Assembly: GCA_033675545.1 (NCBI GenBank)
Contig: JAWDGP010002063.1
Location: forward strand, 1-64,000
DNA length: 64,000 bases
Direction of reading: 5' to 3'
Source: Elysia crispata
Taxonomy: Eukaryota > Mollusca > Gastropoda > Plakobranchidae
In this document: piece after piece, positions 50,401-63,400 of the stretch
Layout: each line of letters starts with the position of its first letter
How positions within the stretch are numbered: the stretch's first letter is position 1
Program-made: the position numbers and the translations under genes
The notes under the pieces: model-generated
What the model was told of the DNA's origin: nothing
What the model saw: the letters and a program-made list of their open reading frames with translations, nothing else
The model's database searches: none

Positions 50401-52343
50401 ATTGTTTGGGGAAAATTCAATGGGTTAAAAAAAGCTGTGTAAGAATATTCCACAGCAAAAACTATATACATAACACATTTACTGCCCTTATTTGCTGTAG
50501 TCATTATAGAAATCAGATGGATGAAGCAGGAGATTACAGATACCTGACGGCAATTAATAAGACTGCGTTCAAATAGGGTGGAAGTGGAGCGACAACTCAC
50601 TCCAGCTGGCCATATGAGATCAGTGGCTATGGTGTCTGTTAACAAACTGTCTAATCAGACAAAGAAACTGAGGGGCAGAGCATGTTTTGTGTAAAGAATT
50701 ATAACTACTGTATTTGACGCATAATCAAAATTTCATGTTGCATTTGCAAACTCAACAAAAGAAAAATTTTTCCATCACATTGTATCATATTATTTATGTA
50801 GTTCAAATAGAAATTACATCTCATATTTATTTCACTTATAAATCATAACTGGGTTTTACCTTTTGCATAAGGAACATCTCATTTCTCCTCCGCCTGTGTT
50901 CCCTTTCTTCCTCTTTCTTTTCACGGTTTGCTTTCTGAATACTCTTGAGCTGGGCCACACGTTCTTGGCGAGATGAATTGACGCTGATCTCTTCAGGGGC
51001 CTCATCATCTGAAAAATATCAACGTGTAAACATAATGTTTCACATAAAGAAGAGCATTTACAAGACAGTTGAAGGGAGTATACCATGCTTTAAATGACAA
51101 AAAAAAAACAAAAAAAAAAAAACCTCCTGAATTATTTAGAACATGAGAAACATCTCCTGAATTACTGCAATAAGGTACTATATCAGTGACAATTAATCAT
51201 GAAATTAGTGTTTCAGAGGGGAACACTTTAGCATTTAATGATTTGTTGTTTTTTCTTAAACGAGGGAAAGGGAGAATCTTAGGAGCAATACGGACCAATT
51301 AAGAATTTTTTCAACTCTTTCATTTCAAAGTTCACTTAGTGACAACATGAACTATTATTTATTTCTTGCCTCCTTCTCCATCAGCTTCAGCATCTAATCT
51401 AGACCCCTAAATTTCCATCTTTATGGCAAAATGCAATTTTTCTTTCTGATTTGAACAGCCTGGAAATGTCAACAATATCCTGCAAACTCAAAGCCAGCTT
51501 GAATTCTTACTTTTATTTTGCTCTGCCTGCACCTCTACTTCCAAGAAATAAGAGACAGACAGAAATTTGAAAATAGGGACTTTTCAAGTTTAATAGAATG
51601 GGTTGAAGTGTAACCTAAGTACTTGTCCGAAATTTTGTAAAATTTTTCCAAATTTTAAGGCTAAAGAATAAAAATTTTTTAAATATGTGAATTTTTAATT
51701 TAAACTCTTCATAGGTCATAGGTTCATGTGTGTGTGTGTGTGTGTGTGACTGTGAGAAAAACACCTGGGAAGAAGTGTTGCCAAGTTAATAAGATCTAAG
51801 AAAAATAAAAAGTGGAGACCTTGACCTTTCAAATCACTAATCATATTAGAGGTGCTGCAAATGAGTTTTTAGGTTTGCTAGAGCTGGCGATAGTATTTAA
51901 CTATAACTAAGGCATTTTAAACTAAAGTTAGGGATAGACTTCTTGTCATCTAGCAAGTCCATGGAGGGCTATACAACAAAACCAAACGCTTTAATGATGA
52001 AACTAAGACCAGCTGGGTTACTTTGCTCTAAAATTACCTCCCAAACATTTTTAGTACCGTGGCAATTTGCTCTACAGTCTGTAAATCATCTAAAAATAGG
52101 TGTTCATTCTGACAACAGTTCGATTCAATTGGTTGGTCAAGCATTCCTAGATTGTTTTCTATGTAATGCTTTAATATCTTTACCTGAATCCCTACAACTA
52201 TGCATTTTAAAAGAACTCATGAATTCAAAAGTCTAAAGCTATTATAATCTGAAAATTCAGTGCTGATTAATTAAATCTAAATCCTAGATAGATCTATATT
52301 TACCTGATGAACTGTCAAAAGCGTTGATTGGTGGGTCCTCCAT
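47154..52343 (-). CDS. NOL7: Nucleolar protein 7 (NOL7/UTP16-type)
   Basis: Six minus-strand exons: 52343-52304, 51008-50860, 49921-49834, 49319-49175, 48647-48523 and 47203-47154 (stop). All have AG/GT boundaries and agreeing phases, giving 198 residues (human NOL7 is 257). Recognition rests on the N-terminal block DDEAPEEISV (human FDDEAPEELTF), followed by a basic helix (REKKEEEREHRRRRNEMFLM) and then KRKLPQDVLEGIP, which matches the conserved KRKLLPDTIL segment in order. An acidic linker (about 99-140) is followed by LAVVTENQ, matching the conserved LAVRLKDQ start of the C-terminal domain, and a lysine-rich tail (AKAAKKKANQR). In other animals NOL7 is a nucleolar factor of early small-subunit rRNA processing. 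The shorter C-terminus is the main difference from the vertebrate protein. Intron 5 holds a pogo-like MITE. Confidence 0.85.
47337..47402. repeat. (ATA)n trinucleotide microsatellite
   Basis: About 20 uninterrupted ATA/AAT units in intron 5 of NOL7. The poly-isoleucine frame across it is an artefact. Confidence 0.97.
47822..48344. mobile_element. Pogo/Tigger-like MITE in NOL7 intron 5
   Basis: The left end CAGTGGAAGACGGATTCC and the right end GGAGTCCACTG are inverted relatives sharing CAGTGGA, with a TTGAA word a few bases further in on both sides. TA dinucleotides flank both ends (47820-47821 and 48345-48346), as expected for TA target duplication of Tc1/mariner-pogo elements. At 523 bp with no transposase frame, it is non-autonomous. 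Splicing removes it from the NOL7 transcript. Confidence 0.6.
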
Positions 52344-53400
52344 ATGGTTTTAAAAAGATTTAGATTCTAATTGTCTACAAGTTGCAATTTAATTATAGGC
52401 CTTAGTGACAAGTTTTTCTCGATAAACTTGCTGTGTATCTATAGTCCCAACTCGAACCTATCTAGATCTAGATATTTCACATTAATGTCTACTCTAGCTA
52501 ACAAAGACATGTATAACTAAGGTAACGATCTAAATGTATCTAAATTTGATATATAGGTTTAAAGGTTTCCATATTCTTTCTTAAAAATAGATCCAACTGC
52601 TCAACCCTGAATTGGCCTTGGAAGTTTAGAATCCAGTAGATTCAGTGAGAAAGATCTATATTTAGATCTAAATATATCTATCATGCATTGACTTGATTAA
52701 AATTTCTATGATGAGTCTGATAAGTGAAGCTTTCTAGTAAGTGTGGATTTTAACCAAAAGTCATGAAGTGGAACAAAATAAACCCAATGCCTTTAAAACC
52801 TAACGTTAGCCTACTTTCGATTTGCAGCAGATAACTTCCGCATGGATCTTGCCTACTGCCTACCCGTAGGTTTAGCCTTGAACTTCCATGGAGAGTTGAG
52901 AGCATTGTAGAGAGTAAAATCAGCTCAACACAGACCGTGGACGTTTAATCAAGATCTAGGCATTTAAATCTGAAAACGGACCATCAAGCATATGAGACTG
53001 AATATTAATTTCAGCACCGTCCAGTCATTGCATAGGATGAGCCCGTTTCAAAAGACAATGCGTTAATTAAGATTAGTTGTCAAAATCCCTTGAAGTATCT
53101 TCATCTAGATCTAGATCTAGATCTAGATTGGATCTGAAAGCTCTGATCTAAATAAAGATCTGCTGGTCTAGATCTTATCCAGATTTCAGGTTTGGAAGCT
53201 CTAAATGAGATTTATTTAAGTTTACCTCGTGGTATTACTGTTAAAATGGTTGATCTAGATCTAGATGTAGACAATTTTTTTTAACTAAAATAGAAATTCA
53301 AGTTATAAGTCCATTACAAGGTGTCCGACGAGAGCCTGTTGACAATTGCAGTGTATACACTAAACTACACTGCCTTTCTAGATCTATGAAAATTACATTT
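52270..53400. repeat. TAGATC-rich region upstream of NOL7 and gene D
   Basis: Dense AGATCT/TAGATC hexamers, including CTAGATCTAGATCTAGATCT at about 53104-53127 and shorter runs at about 52290, 52460, 52650, 53160 and 53255. The cluster lies between the diverging NOL7 and gene D transcription units. Similar clusters lie at 7860-8150, 27895-28095 and 38840-39050. They look like a dispersed low-complexity word family rather than protein sites. Confidence 0.7.
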
Positions 53401-54485
53401 ATTACCAAGAAAAAGAGACATCTCTGAAGGTCTTGGGTCCTTAAACAATTGAATAAAAATTAAAATGCTCTAAGATATGAGCTTCCCAGTGACATGAAAT
53501 GCACATTACAGTGCATACTGATTATGTTTTAATCAAGCCTATTAGGTATATTTTGTTTCTGGAATCTATACTTTGGAAGAGAGAGGGGGGGCTGCACAAG
53601 TTTTTGTCGAATCAGCCAAGGCAACAAAATGGCCTGCTGCTAATGCTGACAATCACAGAATTTTTTTTATAAAAACAAACAAAATTATGTCATAATTTTC
53701 AGTGCATGACTTGTCTTGATTTGATTGGTTATAAAGTCATGATTGCTCTCATTTCTTTTAAATATTACAAAACATTTTAATTGTTCCTCAGCTCTTTCAT
53801 GTGCAGAGCTGACAACCATAACTGATATCAATATTTTTTCAGAAATGGCTTGAAACATTTTATTTTTTTTATGTTGAAAACTTGTATAATTTCAGGCCTT
53901 TACTTCAAGCATAGAAAATACTTTTTATTATAAAATATTCACGTTTGCACCTATCAAATTTTTAAAATGACTGGAAGAGAGAAGCATATCATTGAAATGT
54001 ATACAAAACAACTTTGTTTGTATTTTCAACTTTTCCCCTACTGTAAAATCATGGTGAATCAAAATGGAATCTTGCTATTAAGTCTTTGCATTGCACTTTT
54101 TTCTTTTTTTTTTTTCAACTTATTTTTCTGCTATACAGATTAGATTCAATTGTTGCAGTTTCTGTAATAGAGTACTTTAGACTTTTAGAACTGGATACAA
54201 ATATTTTATATCTGCAATCTTTAGAGTTTCATTTAAATAAATTTGAAGTTGTGAATCATGGATATTAAACTGGAAGAGACATTTTTCTAAAAACAAATTT
54301 TAACATGGATACTATTCAGAAAAGTATGTAATTTGAGATTTGTCAGATCCCTGGGAACCATAGCTCTCTCAGCAACAACAACAAAAATAGGATTACACCA
54401 TACATGCTAGATTGTAGACATTATGATATTTTACGTAGTCAAAAATACAGAATTACTTTATTTTTTTGCCTACTCAGGGTCTAAG

Positions 54486-57400
54486 ATGCAAGCAGAAATG
54501 ATGATGATGTCCTTGATGTTGAGGCAGTTATAATCAAGACAGCTACTCATTTGTGCCAGGGTATGATTTGACTTTAAGCTGAATTTGTTTATCAGCTTTT
54601 GGATTATCTCAAGTTTCACAAGTTCATGAAGTCATCATGTCATATTCTGGTATGATTATTGATTTTTCACTCAGGTTAACTTTCCTTGTCCATTAACATT
54701 AACATAATTTTTTAAAATGGTGGTTTCAATCAATGATGTTTTTCTTGCCCAACAAAAAACATTTTGCTCCATCTTTATCATAAATCTGGGAAACTTAAAA
54801 ACGATTGTTCATTAAATGTAATGTTAAGAAAAAAAAAACATTTTTTTTTTTCGGCTCAAAATCTAACTCCTCTTGTTGAGACCACCAATATTATGTCAAG
54901 TTTAAATGTATTACAGTAATCAAATATAAAAAAAAATGTAGAAATCTTTTCTTTTTGCCTCTCAGGTTATCAATTCAGCCGAGGATCAAGAACTTACGAT
55001 CAACCAACCACAGGGAGTAGCCTAGCACTGTATTCCCAGTCTCAACCAGTCGACGGCTCAATGGCTCAGTACAGGGGCTCTGATCAGGGCATCGGCACTC
55101 AGTTTATAAATGCTTCGAAATCTTCTTCTTATGATTATTCATACTCCACGGATTACTACAACCAAAACCAAGGTCTGCTTTTTCCCACTTAATTTAATAT
55201 GTGTGGGAGCAAATTTTATTCATTTTTTTTTTGCATGCAAAGGAAGTATGGAGAAGTACACATCGGTCTGGAAAGGGATGATAGCAATTGGATATGAGCT
55301 GGATGCTTACTGTATATAAGTTGAATTGTGGCCATCTGCAGACAAAGTAGACATAAAGAACAAAATGCTGAATAGCCTTTCAGTATTTCTTATTAGTTTT
55401 GCCCAACAAAGGAGTATATGGGGTACTTGTTTGGTATACAATCTAAATAGTATGATTTTCGATATTTAGGTGTGTCTTAAATAATCAAGAGAAAAAACTG
55501 TTTCACTAATTCAATGGGATAATTCTATTGAATATATTCACAAATGTATGCAAAACATAGCAGCTTTTTTTATTTGTTTGAGGAGAAGAAGAATGGTTCT
55601 TTTTTGTTTTGTTGGATTTTATTTTTAACAGTAATCCTGGGTGATTTTTCATTTGCTCAATTTCTCAAAGCCCTCTTGTTTTTTTGTTGGTTTTTTTTAA
55701 GACAAGGACATAAAAGCTGGCTTACTTCAATAACGGAAACTAGAACTATGTATAAAAATAACTGGGCAGGATTAAAGTAGACTGTTTCAAGAATTTGTCA
55801 AGTATTACTACCTTTTACATTTTATGTGAAGCTCCTATACAGCACTGGTTGAAGTTTAAACAACTTTCATGAAAATCTGCGGGCTGATTTTGTCCTTTGA
55901 TTTTTTAAGGAACTCAGAATTCTGTCATTCTCTGCTCAACAAGTGAATGCAGTTTTGCTCGTTGGAGTCATAGTTGCAGAAAATGTGTTTGAACAAAGCT
56001 TTACCTGAAACATACTCATAGGTATATTATGAGGTACGGAAATCTTTAAGATATATACTTTAAATAGGAATACGGAGTGGTTGTTCTCAGCATATATTTG
56101 TTGTTTGTGAATTAAAATGTTATAATTTTTCACCACAAATTCGACATTTATCACTTTCTTCCTCTAAACTCTAGCTCCACAGGCAAGAGCTCCAGCTACT
56201 GACAACTATTACTCTTACAATATCAACACAGCTCAAACACAACTCAGCAGACAGTCAGTGGCTCCATCACATAGCTCGTACAATTCTAATGAGATACTGG
56301 CACCCACTTATTCAGAGGCACAATCCATATCAAGCTACAACTCTCAGCCTCATTACCAACAGCAGTATCAGCAAACACCTCACACTCAGCAACCATACCA
56401 GCACACACCTCATGCTCAGCAACAGCATTATCAACAGCCTCAGCATAATAATCAGCAACAACGGCAGCACAACCAGCAAATATCACACAGTCAGCAGCAG
56501 CAGCAACAACAACAGTATCAGGAGCCTTCACATACATATCCCCAGGTTCAGTATCAGTATGACCCAGTGACTCACTCATCAGAAGTGTATGGAGTAAGTA
56601 ACTCCACCCAGTCTGCACCAGACAATCACTCTTACTTGAACACATCAGAGGCACCTTGGGCAACTGAGAACCAGTACACAGAATCTACAGGCTACTATGA
56701 CCCAGAGCCCTCGTCCACGGCAGGTTATCAACAGGAACCGCCGAGGTATGCTTCAAGCAGTGTCCATCCAGTAGCTCATAACAGAAACAGCTTGGCACCG
56801 TATTCTGAAAACAGTGGTAGGTTTTCTTCCTTTACAGGGAGTGGCTTATCTGCAACTGCAGGTCGTGGCTATAGCAATGACAGACTCAAATCTAAAGCAA
56901 ACGTTTCTGAGCCTGAATCCTTTCAGTCCAAGAAAACTGAGTTTGGAGGATACAGTGGTCCAGCGCCATCGACAAGGGGAAATTGGAAACGCTCTTCAGA
57001 AAGGGGTCGGGGCAGGCTAAGTGGGGGACAACCACTCCGAGGTCATGCCAATAGCCACCAGGACTCAAGGGGTTCCTCCTCTAGTGGTCGGAGTGGCGGT
57101 GCTTGGGCTGGACCTCCTCAGCTCAAAACTGAGCATGGAGGAAACTGGAGAGGTGGCGGGAATCAGTCTCAAAGACCTTCGGACTTTCAATCCAGTCCAT
57201 CATATGGTGCTAGGAAGAGACTAGATAGCCCTGACAATTACAACCGTGGACATGACGGGCGGCAAGGTTACAGTAGGGGTGCAGGATGTGGTTTGAATTC
57301 TAGTCGAGGCAGGTTGCAGCCCCCAGCACACACTCTGGCTCAGCTTGCAAAACCGCCAGCTGATGATGGTCCTGTTTATCAGACGCCGAGACCATACAAA

Positions 57401-60400
57401 AAACCTGAAGTGATAAAGGCACCATCTCGTCCACAAGACAGACTTTTGAATGAAGTTGAGGGAAAAGCTAAGCCTGCAGCAAAGAGGAAACTAACCCCAG
57501 AGGAGCTGAAGAAAAAGGAGGAGGAGAGAAAAAAAGCTGAAGAGGAAGAGAGAGAAAAGGCTGAAGAGGAGAGAAAGAGGGCTGAGGAGGAAAGGAAAAA
57601 AGCAGAAGAAGAGGCACAAAAAAGAGCAGAGGAGGAAAAAAAAAGAGCCGAGGATGAACAAAAAAAAGCAGCCGAGGAGCTCCGGAGGAAACTTGCTGAT
57701 GAAGCTGTGAAGGCAGCGCCCCCAAGTAAGCCTCCCGAGACGGCGGAGGAGATTGCTTACGAGGAAGAGATTCAGCGTAAGATTCGTGAGTCTGTTGTTG
57801 TTTTGACTTCAACTGTAGAGGAGCCACCACCGGCTGTGCAGGGAGACCCGCTGGCTGAGCTTGAAATGTCTGAGGAGCTGCGTGAGCTGCTGAAGAGTAT
57901 AACAACCCAGTACCTGTGCAAGCTATGCAGCGTCCGCATTGTGGGCCCTCAAATGGCTGGCATGCACTATAATGGTAAAAACCATCTCAAGAAGCTTCGT
58001 AACTTTGTGCAGACGAATGGCCGCTCTGCTGGTTTCTATCTGGGGTTGGAAGAGCAAAGAGCCAAAGAAACTAAAGATGGTGAAGGGAAAGATGGAGAGA
58101 ACAAGGCAGAAGCTGTGGAAACGACGGTAATAAAGGCCACTGTTGGTAGACACGGGTGGTCAGGTCAGGGATGAAAGGTCACAAATATGGTCCCAGAACA
58201 AAAATTTCACCATAGATACTTTCCAATTTTTTCAAAAATAAACAAATTGAAAAGGAAAATCTAAAATCTTCATGCTTTTTTTTTTTCAGATATATTTAAA
58301 TCGTAATATTAATTTGTGTGGGAAACTATGCAATGTGAACTTTAATCTCTGACCTTCAGCTTGGGAAAAAGATTCCAGCAATGACCGTGCGGCCCTAACA
58401 TTTCATGGAAAAGTTTTGGCCGGTGGCATCTGCTAGTGTCTCGTTCCTTGCCTTGTAGTTCACGAACTCTTCATCTTGATAACATTTCTGAGGCTCTTCA
58501 CAACGCATGCAAAGACTTGCTCATTCGCTGTGCCTTGTGAAATTTATTTTTTGTAATATTTGAGCATTGCTTGTGAAGTAATTTGCTATTTAAAAAGTTT
58601 ATTTAAATATTGACATCAATTATAAACAAGATGAAATTTAAAGTTTTTCATATGAAGTGAATAGCCTCATTTTTTTTCTGCTTTTAAACTGCAGTAGTTA
58701 TTGTGAAATTTAACTTAATTGATTCAGAATTCAAGCAATGAGGATTCCATTGTTCTAGTTACAGTGTCTGGTAAAACAATTTCAAATGAAATACATAGAT
58801 GCCCACAAGATACTACCCACGTTCAATCAAAAAGGTTCATTCAGTTCCTTGAACGTTCATGAAAAGCTGAGCTCCCAACAAATTTAGTGGTTGTCTCCCC
58901 TCTGTATATAATTTCTGACTGAAATTTCATGCACTGGTAACTTTTTTTTTTATAATTCCTAATATTGCCACATATTTTTTAGTAGGAGAAAATACCAGTT
59001 GCACTCTTCCAATTGCAAGCACTGCTTTGATTACTATTTATAGTTGATCAATATTTCAACCAAATTCTGTCTTGAAACAGCGAGGAAATGCTTTACTTTA
59101 CTGATTATTTAGTGCTAGAGGGTGTTATTATGGAAAGAGTTAGAGAAGCAGAAGATTGAAATAGTCTCTATATCTATGAGTGTTAGTTGTGATGAAGAAA
59201 AAAATTTGATAAAACTGTTTCCCCCCTCTACCCCAGCCAATCTTGCTTTTTATCTAAACATCATCTGCTTATGCGGCAGGTTCTATTATTATTTTTTTCT
59301 AAACCAACCTTTGTTTTTTGATACTATTCAGTGTTATTTTTTGCAACTTTTGACATAAAAAAGTTATATCTCGTTTCTATAGTTTACATCTATTTATATG
59401 TAATTATATTTGTTTACCAAACATCCTATTATATTTTATATTTTGATAACATATACAAAATCTGACATTCACACGTCATTTATTGTTGTGAAATAAAAAG
59501 AATAAAAATAGTTTTAAAAGCAGAAGTTGGCGTAATTGAATATGGATCCCGATCCGTTAGTAATTTTTAGAGTACAAAAGCGACCTTCAAATTTATTTGG
59601 ATTCACAAGAGAGTCTGTAGATAATAATCATGTAGTGAAGTCTCCTTAGTAACTGAGTCCCCTGAACACAGCAATTTCTGGTTCTGATTGATCTTTTGTT
59701 TGTCGCCCATGATTGTCTCAAGAGTATTGGAAATACATTTATGTCTAAAAACATCTTGCTATTAATATGTCTTGTATGCTCTGAGAAAAAACGTCATGCT
59801 GGAGTATTGGAGATGACAAAGCCTGGCCCCTGTTGATCCTCAAGTTATCTAGAATGGACAGTGGCGCTGCTATGTTTTCATCCTCTTAACCTCTCTCCAG
59901 CATTGTACTAACCCAGTTCATACAGTGATTCCACATTTTCAAAATGAATTTCATTTTCCTAACTGAAGGGTTTTACTACAAAAGGATTAACTGATTTTCA
60001 GAAAAATGTCTTTTATGTTACAAGTAAACCTTTACACTCGTTACAAGGATATGAAATGTGTAGCGATGCCACATAATGAGATGCTTTGCAGCAGAAAAAT
60101 TTTTGGGTAAATCGAATTTTCCTAAAGAGAGCTTGGAATTTTCACTTTTTATACTGCTTTAATTTCTAACTTTCATATTGTTTCATATGTAGAAGCACAT
60201 GTATAATATAGCCAGGATTTTAAGCTTTCTTGAGGTAAATGGTATTTTCCAAGGTAGTCATCTGTCGCAAAACATATCATTTGTGGTGTTGCTGCACAAA
60301 TGGTTCACTTATGTATATTTCATAGGATATATATCCCAAATGTAAAAAAAATTTTCATGATGGGATCATAGATTTGACATAAACAAAACTTTTGGGAGTC

Positions 60401-63400
60401 TTGTTCACTTCTTGACTTTATCTCAATGTGTATGTGAGGTATGCGGGTGAATCTGGCACCCGTCAGTGTTTTGGATTTTTTATATATTAACTTTCAGCTC
60501 CAAGCGAAAAATCTTTTTCCCTAAAAAGGCTGCTTTTTAAAATTTTTAAAATTATTTTATTTTAAATTTTATTGAAAGGAAAGGTTGAACAATGGAATAA
60601 GTTCTACTTTTAAGGAACTGAACTGAGAGCAGCTGGCCATAAATAGTCTTGGAAGCCTTACAGTTGAGCTAGGATGTTGTGAAAAAAGAAGAAAACCAAG
60701 GAATGGTAGCTTACTACTTTTTATAAAAAAATTAAGATTTTTTTTTTGTTTTTGAAATTTACGCCATCAGTGCTCAGAAATGATGATTGTTTCTCAAACA
60801 GTTTGTGACACCCATTCCAAGAAAAATAACATGAGGTCCATTTCACACCATAAGTAGTTATAGGTTAAGTCATGTCCTTAGCTTTTCTTTAGTGAGTAAT
60901 TTTTTAAATAATCAGAATCTTGAGAAAAAAAAAAGATATTTAAGTTTTGACGATTTTGAAATAGTAAGAACCACAGGAATGAGGAATTTTACTGTTTTTT
61001 TTTTGTTAAAAATTGTTGTTGAAATTTTCTATTGCTTTCGACTTTGAAGCATGTAGGGAAAAACTACAAACACCAGTTGTATATTTTCCTTGGTTTTATT
61101 CACATTGTAAGACAGCTTTTACAAAACATGTGGACTTAAGGAAAGCCAAAATCACAATCTTCTTCCATTTTTGAATATTTCAAGGAAATTTTGTTATTTA
61201 AATTTGACAGAAATTGTTGTTTTTCTTTGAATCCAATGAATTCAAGGTGCAAAAGTTCTCACACGTGATTGATGGCTTTCTAAATATGTCTATATAGAGG
61301 TACCTTTTGAAATCTTAAGTCCAATATTCCATTCAAACATTCGTTCTTTCCCCTTCTTTATGATATAACTTCTATGGAAACAAAACAAGTTTTCTTTCCT
61401 TCCTCTCATTGTTTATGCATTTTCCATTTGAATCTCATATAAAAAAAGAGGCATAATTTTGAAAACTTAGAAATTGCATCTGACTGGTCTTTGGATGACA
61501 GTAATACAGTAAAACCAATTTAATATCATGAGAAGTACTATCTAAATGTTTCATAAGTTTCAATTTTCAGAATTAACTGGCTTCCTTTTCTCTTTTTACC
61601 AAGAAATTGCCTTCACTTTTTAATTGGAAATTTTGAGTCAGTATTTGTTGTTGCCATGAAGTAGTTTTTAAAAATATGCCTTGTGCCAAATCCATATGAG
61701 GCATGTTGGGTCATATCACATTGAAAGGTTTTAATGTTTACAGCAATGTAGTTTTCTGGGTTTGAACGAAAGAAAATGCATGTAATTATCAGAATTGTTT
61801 TCAAATAAGAATTTTTTAATGTTGACAAAAAAGAATGAATATATTTTAAAATGCTGTTTGTTTTCCAAATTAAAAATCGTGATATCTGAACCAATAGGAC
61901 TGGTTGTAAAAAAAATTTTCATACAGAATTGTACATAAAATGTAATGAGATTAGAATGAAACAGAGAAAGGCGAGTCTTAGTCATGTGAAATTTTTAACT
62001 CTATTTGCACAAAATGTAAATGGCTAGTCCAGTCAAAACCAAAAAAAAAAAAGTTTTGATAAGAAATCTTCCACTAGAATCTAAGTATTATTTTTTTCAC
62101 TTTTAGTTCATCCTCATGTAAATGCAAGGGTTTTTCAATTATTTTTGCAAGTGGTCTTGTTCTATTGCAATAAAAATTAATTTTAAAGTCTTGTCTGAGA
62201 ACTGAACTTTTAACATGTTTGTTTGTAATGTGCTGATATGTTCACAGCAGAAACATGAGTGCCTCAAAGTCAGCCAAACCTAAAAGAAAACTTGCAAAAA
62301 ACTAAATTTTTTATGTAGAAAAAGTTTCATAGAATTTTTTCACACCTTACTTTGTATTGTTTTGGGGTTTTCTGTCCATTTTTGTGCATGTATAAAGTTG
62401 AAAGTTCCAAATTTTACTATCACAATTGACATAATTTTTTTGTTTTACGAAATCCTACCTAGTCTGACTCAATCTGCTCATTTTTGAGCAGGTAATGTTA
62501 CGGTTACTTTGAGTTCCTTTGCCAAGATGTAGAATAGCACAAAGTCTGACAATCATCAGTGAGGGCTTTGTCTGAAAATCACATAAATCTTTGGTTTTTT
62601 ATTTTTTTTTTTTTTTTCTAATGCATTTCAAGTTTTGGAAAATTTCTAAAGATAGGATAAATAAATTTACATTTTGCAATACATTTGTTCATAAAGGAAG
62701 ACAAATACTTAATTCATTTTTTCTTTTTCTTTTTCTTTTTTTCCTGGATGTGTTATATTTGGTCATTTTTATTCTTGTGGTGCTGAAGGAGACAGATGAG
62801 AAGAAATACTGCAAGATCTGCAAGGTCAGCTTCTCTCAACCAAGTCAGGCAGATATGCATTACAAGGGCAAGAACCATGCAAAGAAATTAAGAAACTGTG
62901 GAGGAGTTAATGGAACTGGGTAAACACTGGACAGGAATGAAAGACTTCATAATCTAAAAAATAAGGAAATTTTGTATGCATTGCTGAACTGGTAGATTGA
63001 AATTCTAGAGATAGCTGAGATGAAGTGGTACTAAATGCATTTTGTTTTATTGTTTGCTTGTAAAGAATTTGAAAAAGAGTAATAGCAGTGGGTTATGAAA
63101 TGAAATTTATAGAAGTTAGTTAATGTCATATTTTTGCTTAGGAAGAAGTAATGCATCTAAGTATAAATAAGAGTAAAGGAAATTATTTTTTTTTAAAAGA
63201 AATGGCTTGAGCAACCAGCATCACACAATGTGGTCCTTTAAAATTTACAGAAAGCTTGGATTGTCAATAATTTATTGTTATAGCTGCACTACACATTTTT
63301 TTAACGCTACAGTTTTCTTCTCATTTAGGGCTTAGGCTTTAGTCTGTGTCATTGATGATTTTTTAAATTTTCATTTTGATGCTAAACTGATTTAAAAAAA

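Noticed and set aside
52853-52872. Possible first exon of gene D (MDLAYCLPV, ending in phase 1 at GTAG/gtttag)
   Set aside because: The phase would fit, but the donor is weak and the exon at 54486 competes; kept only as a possibility.
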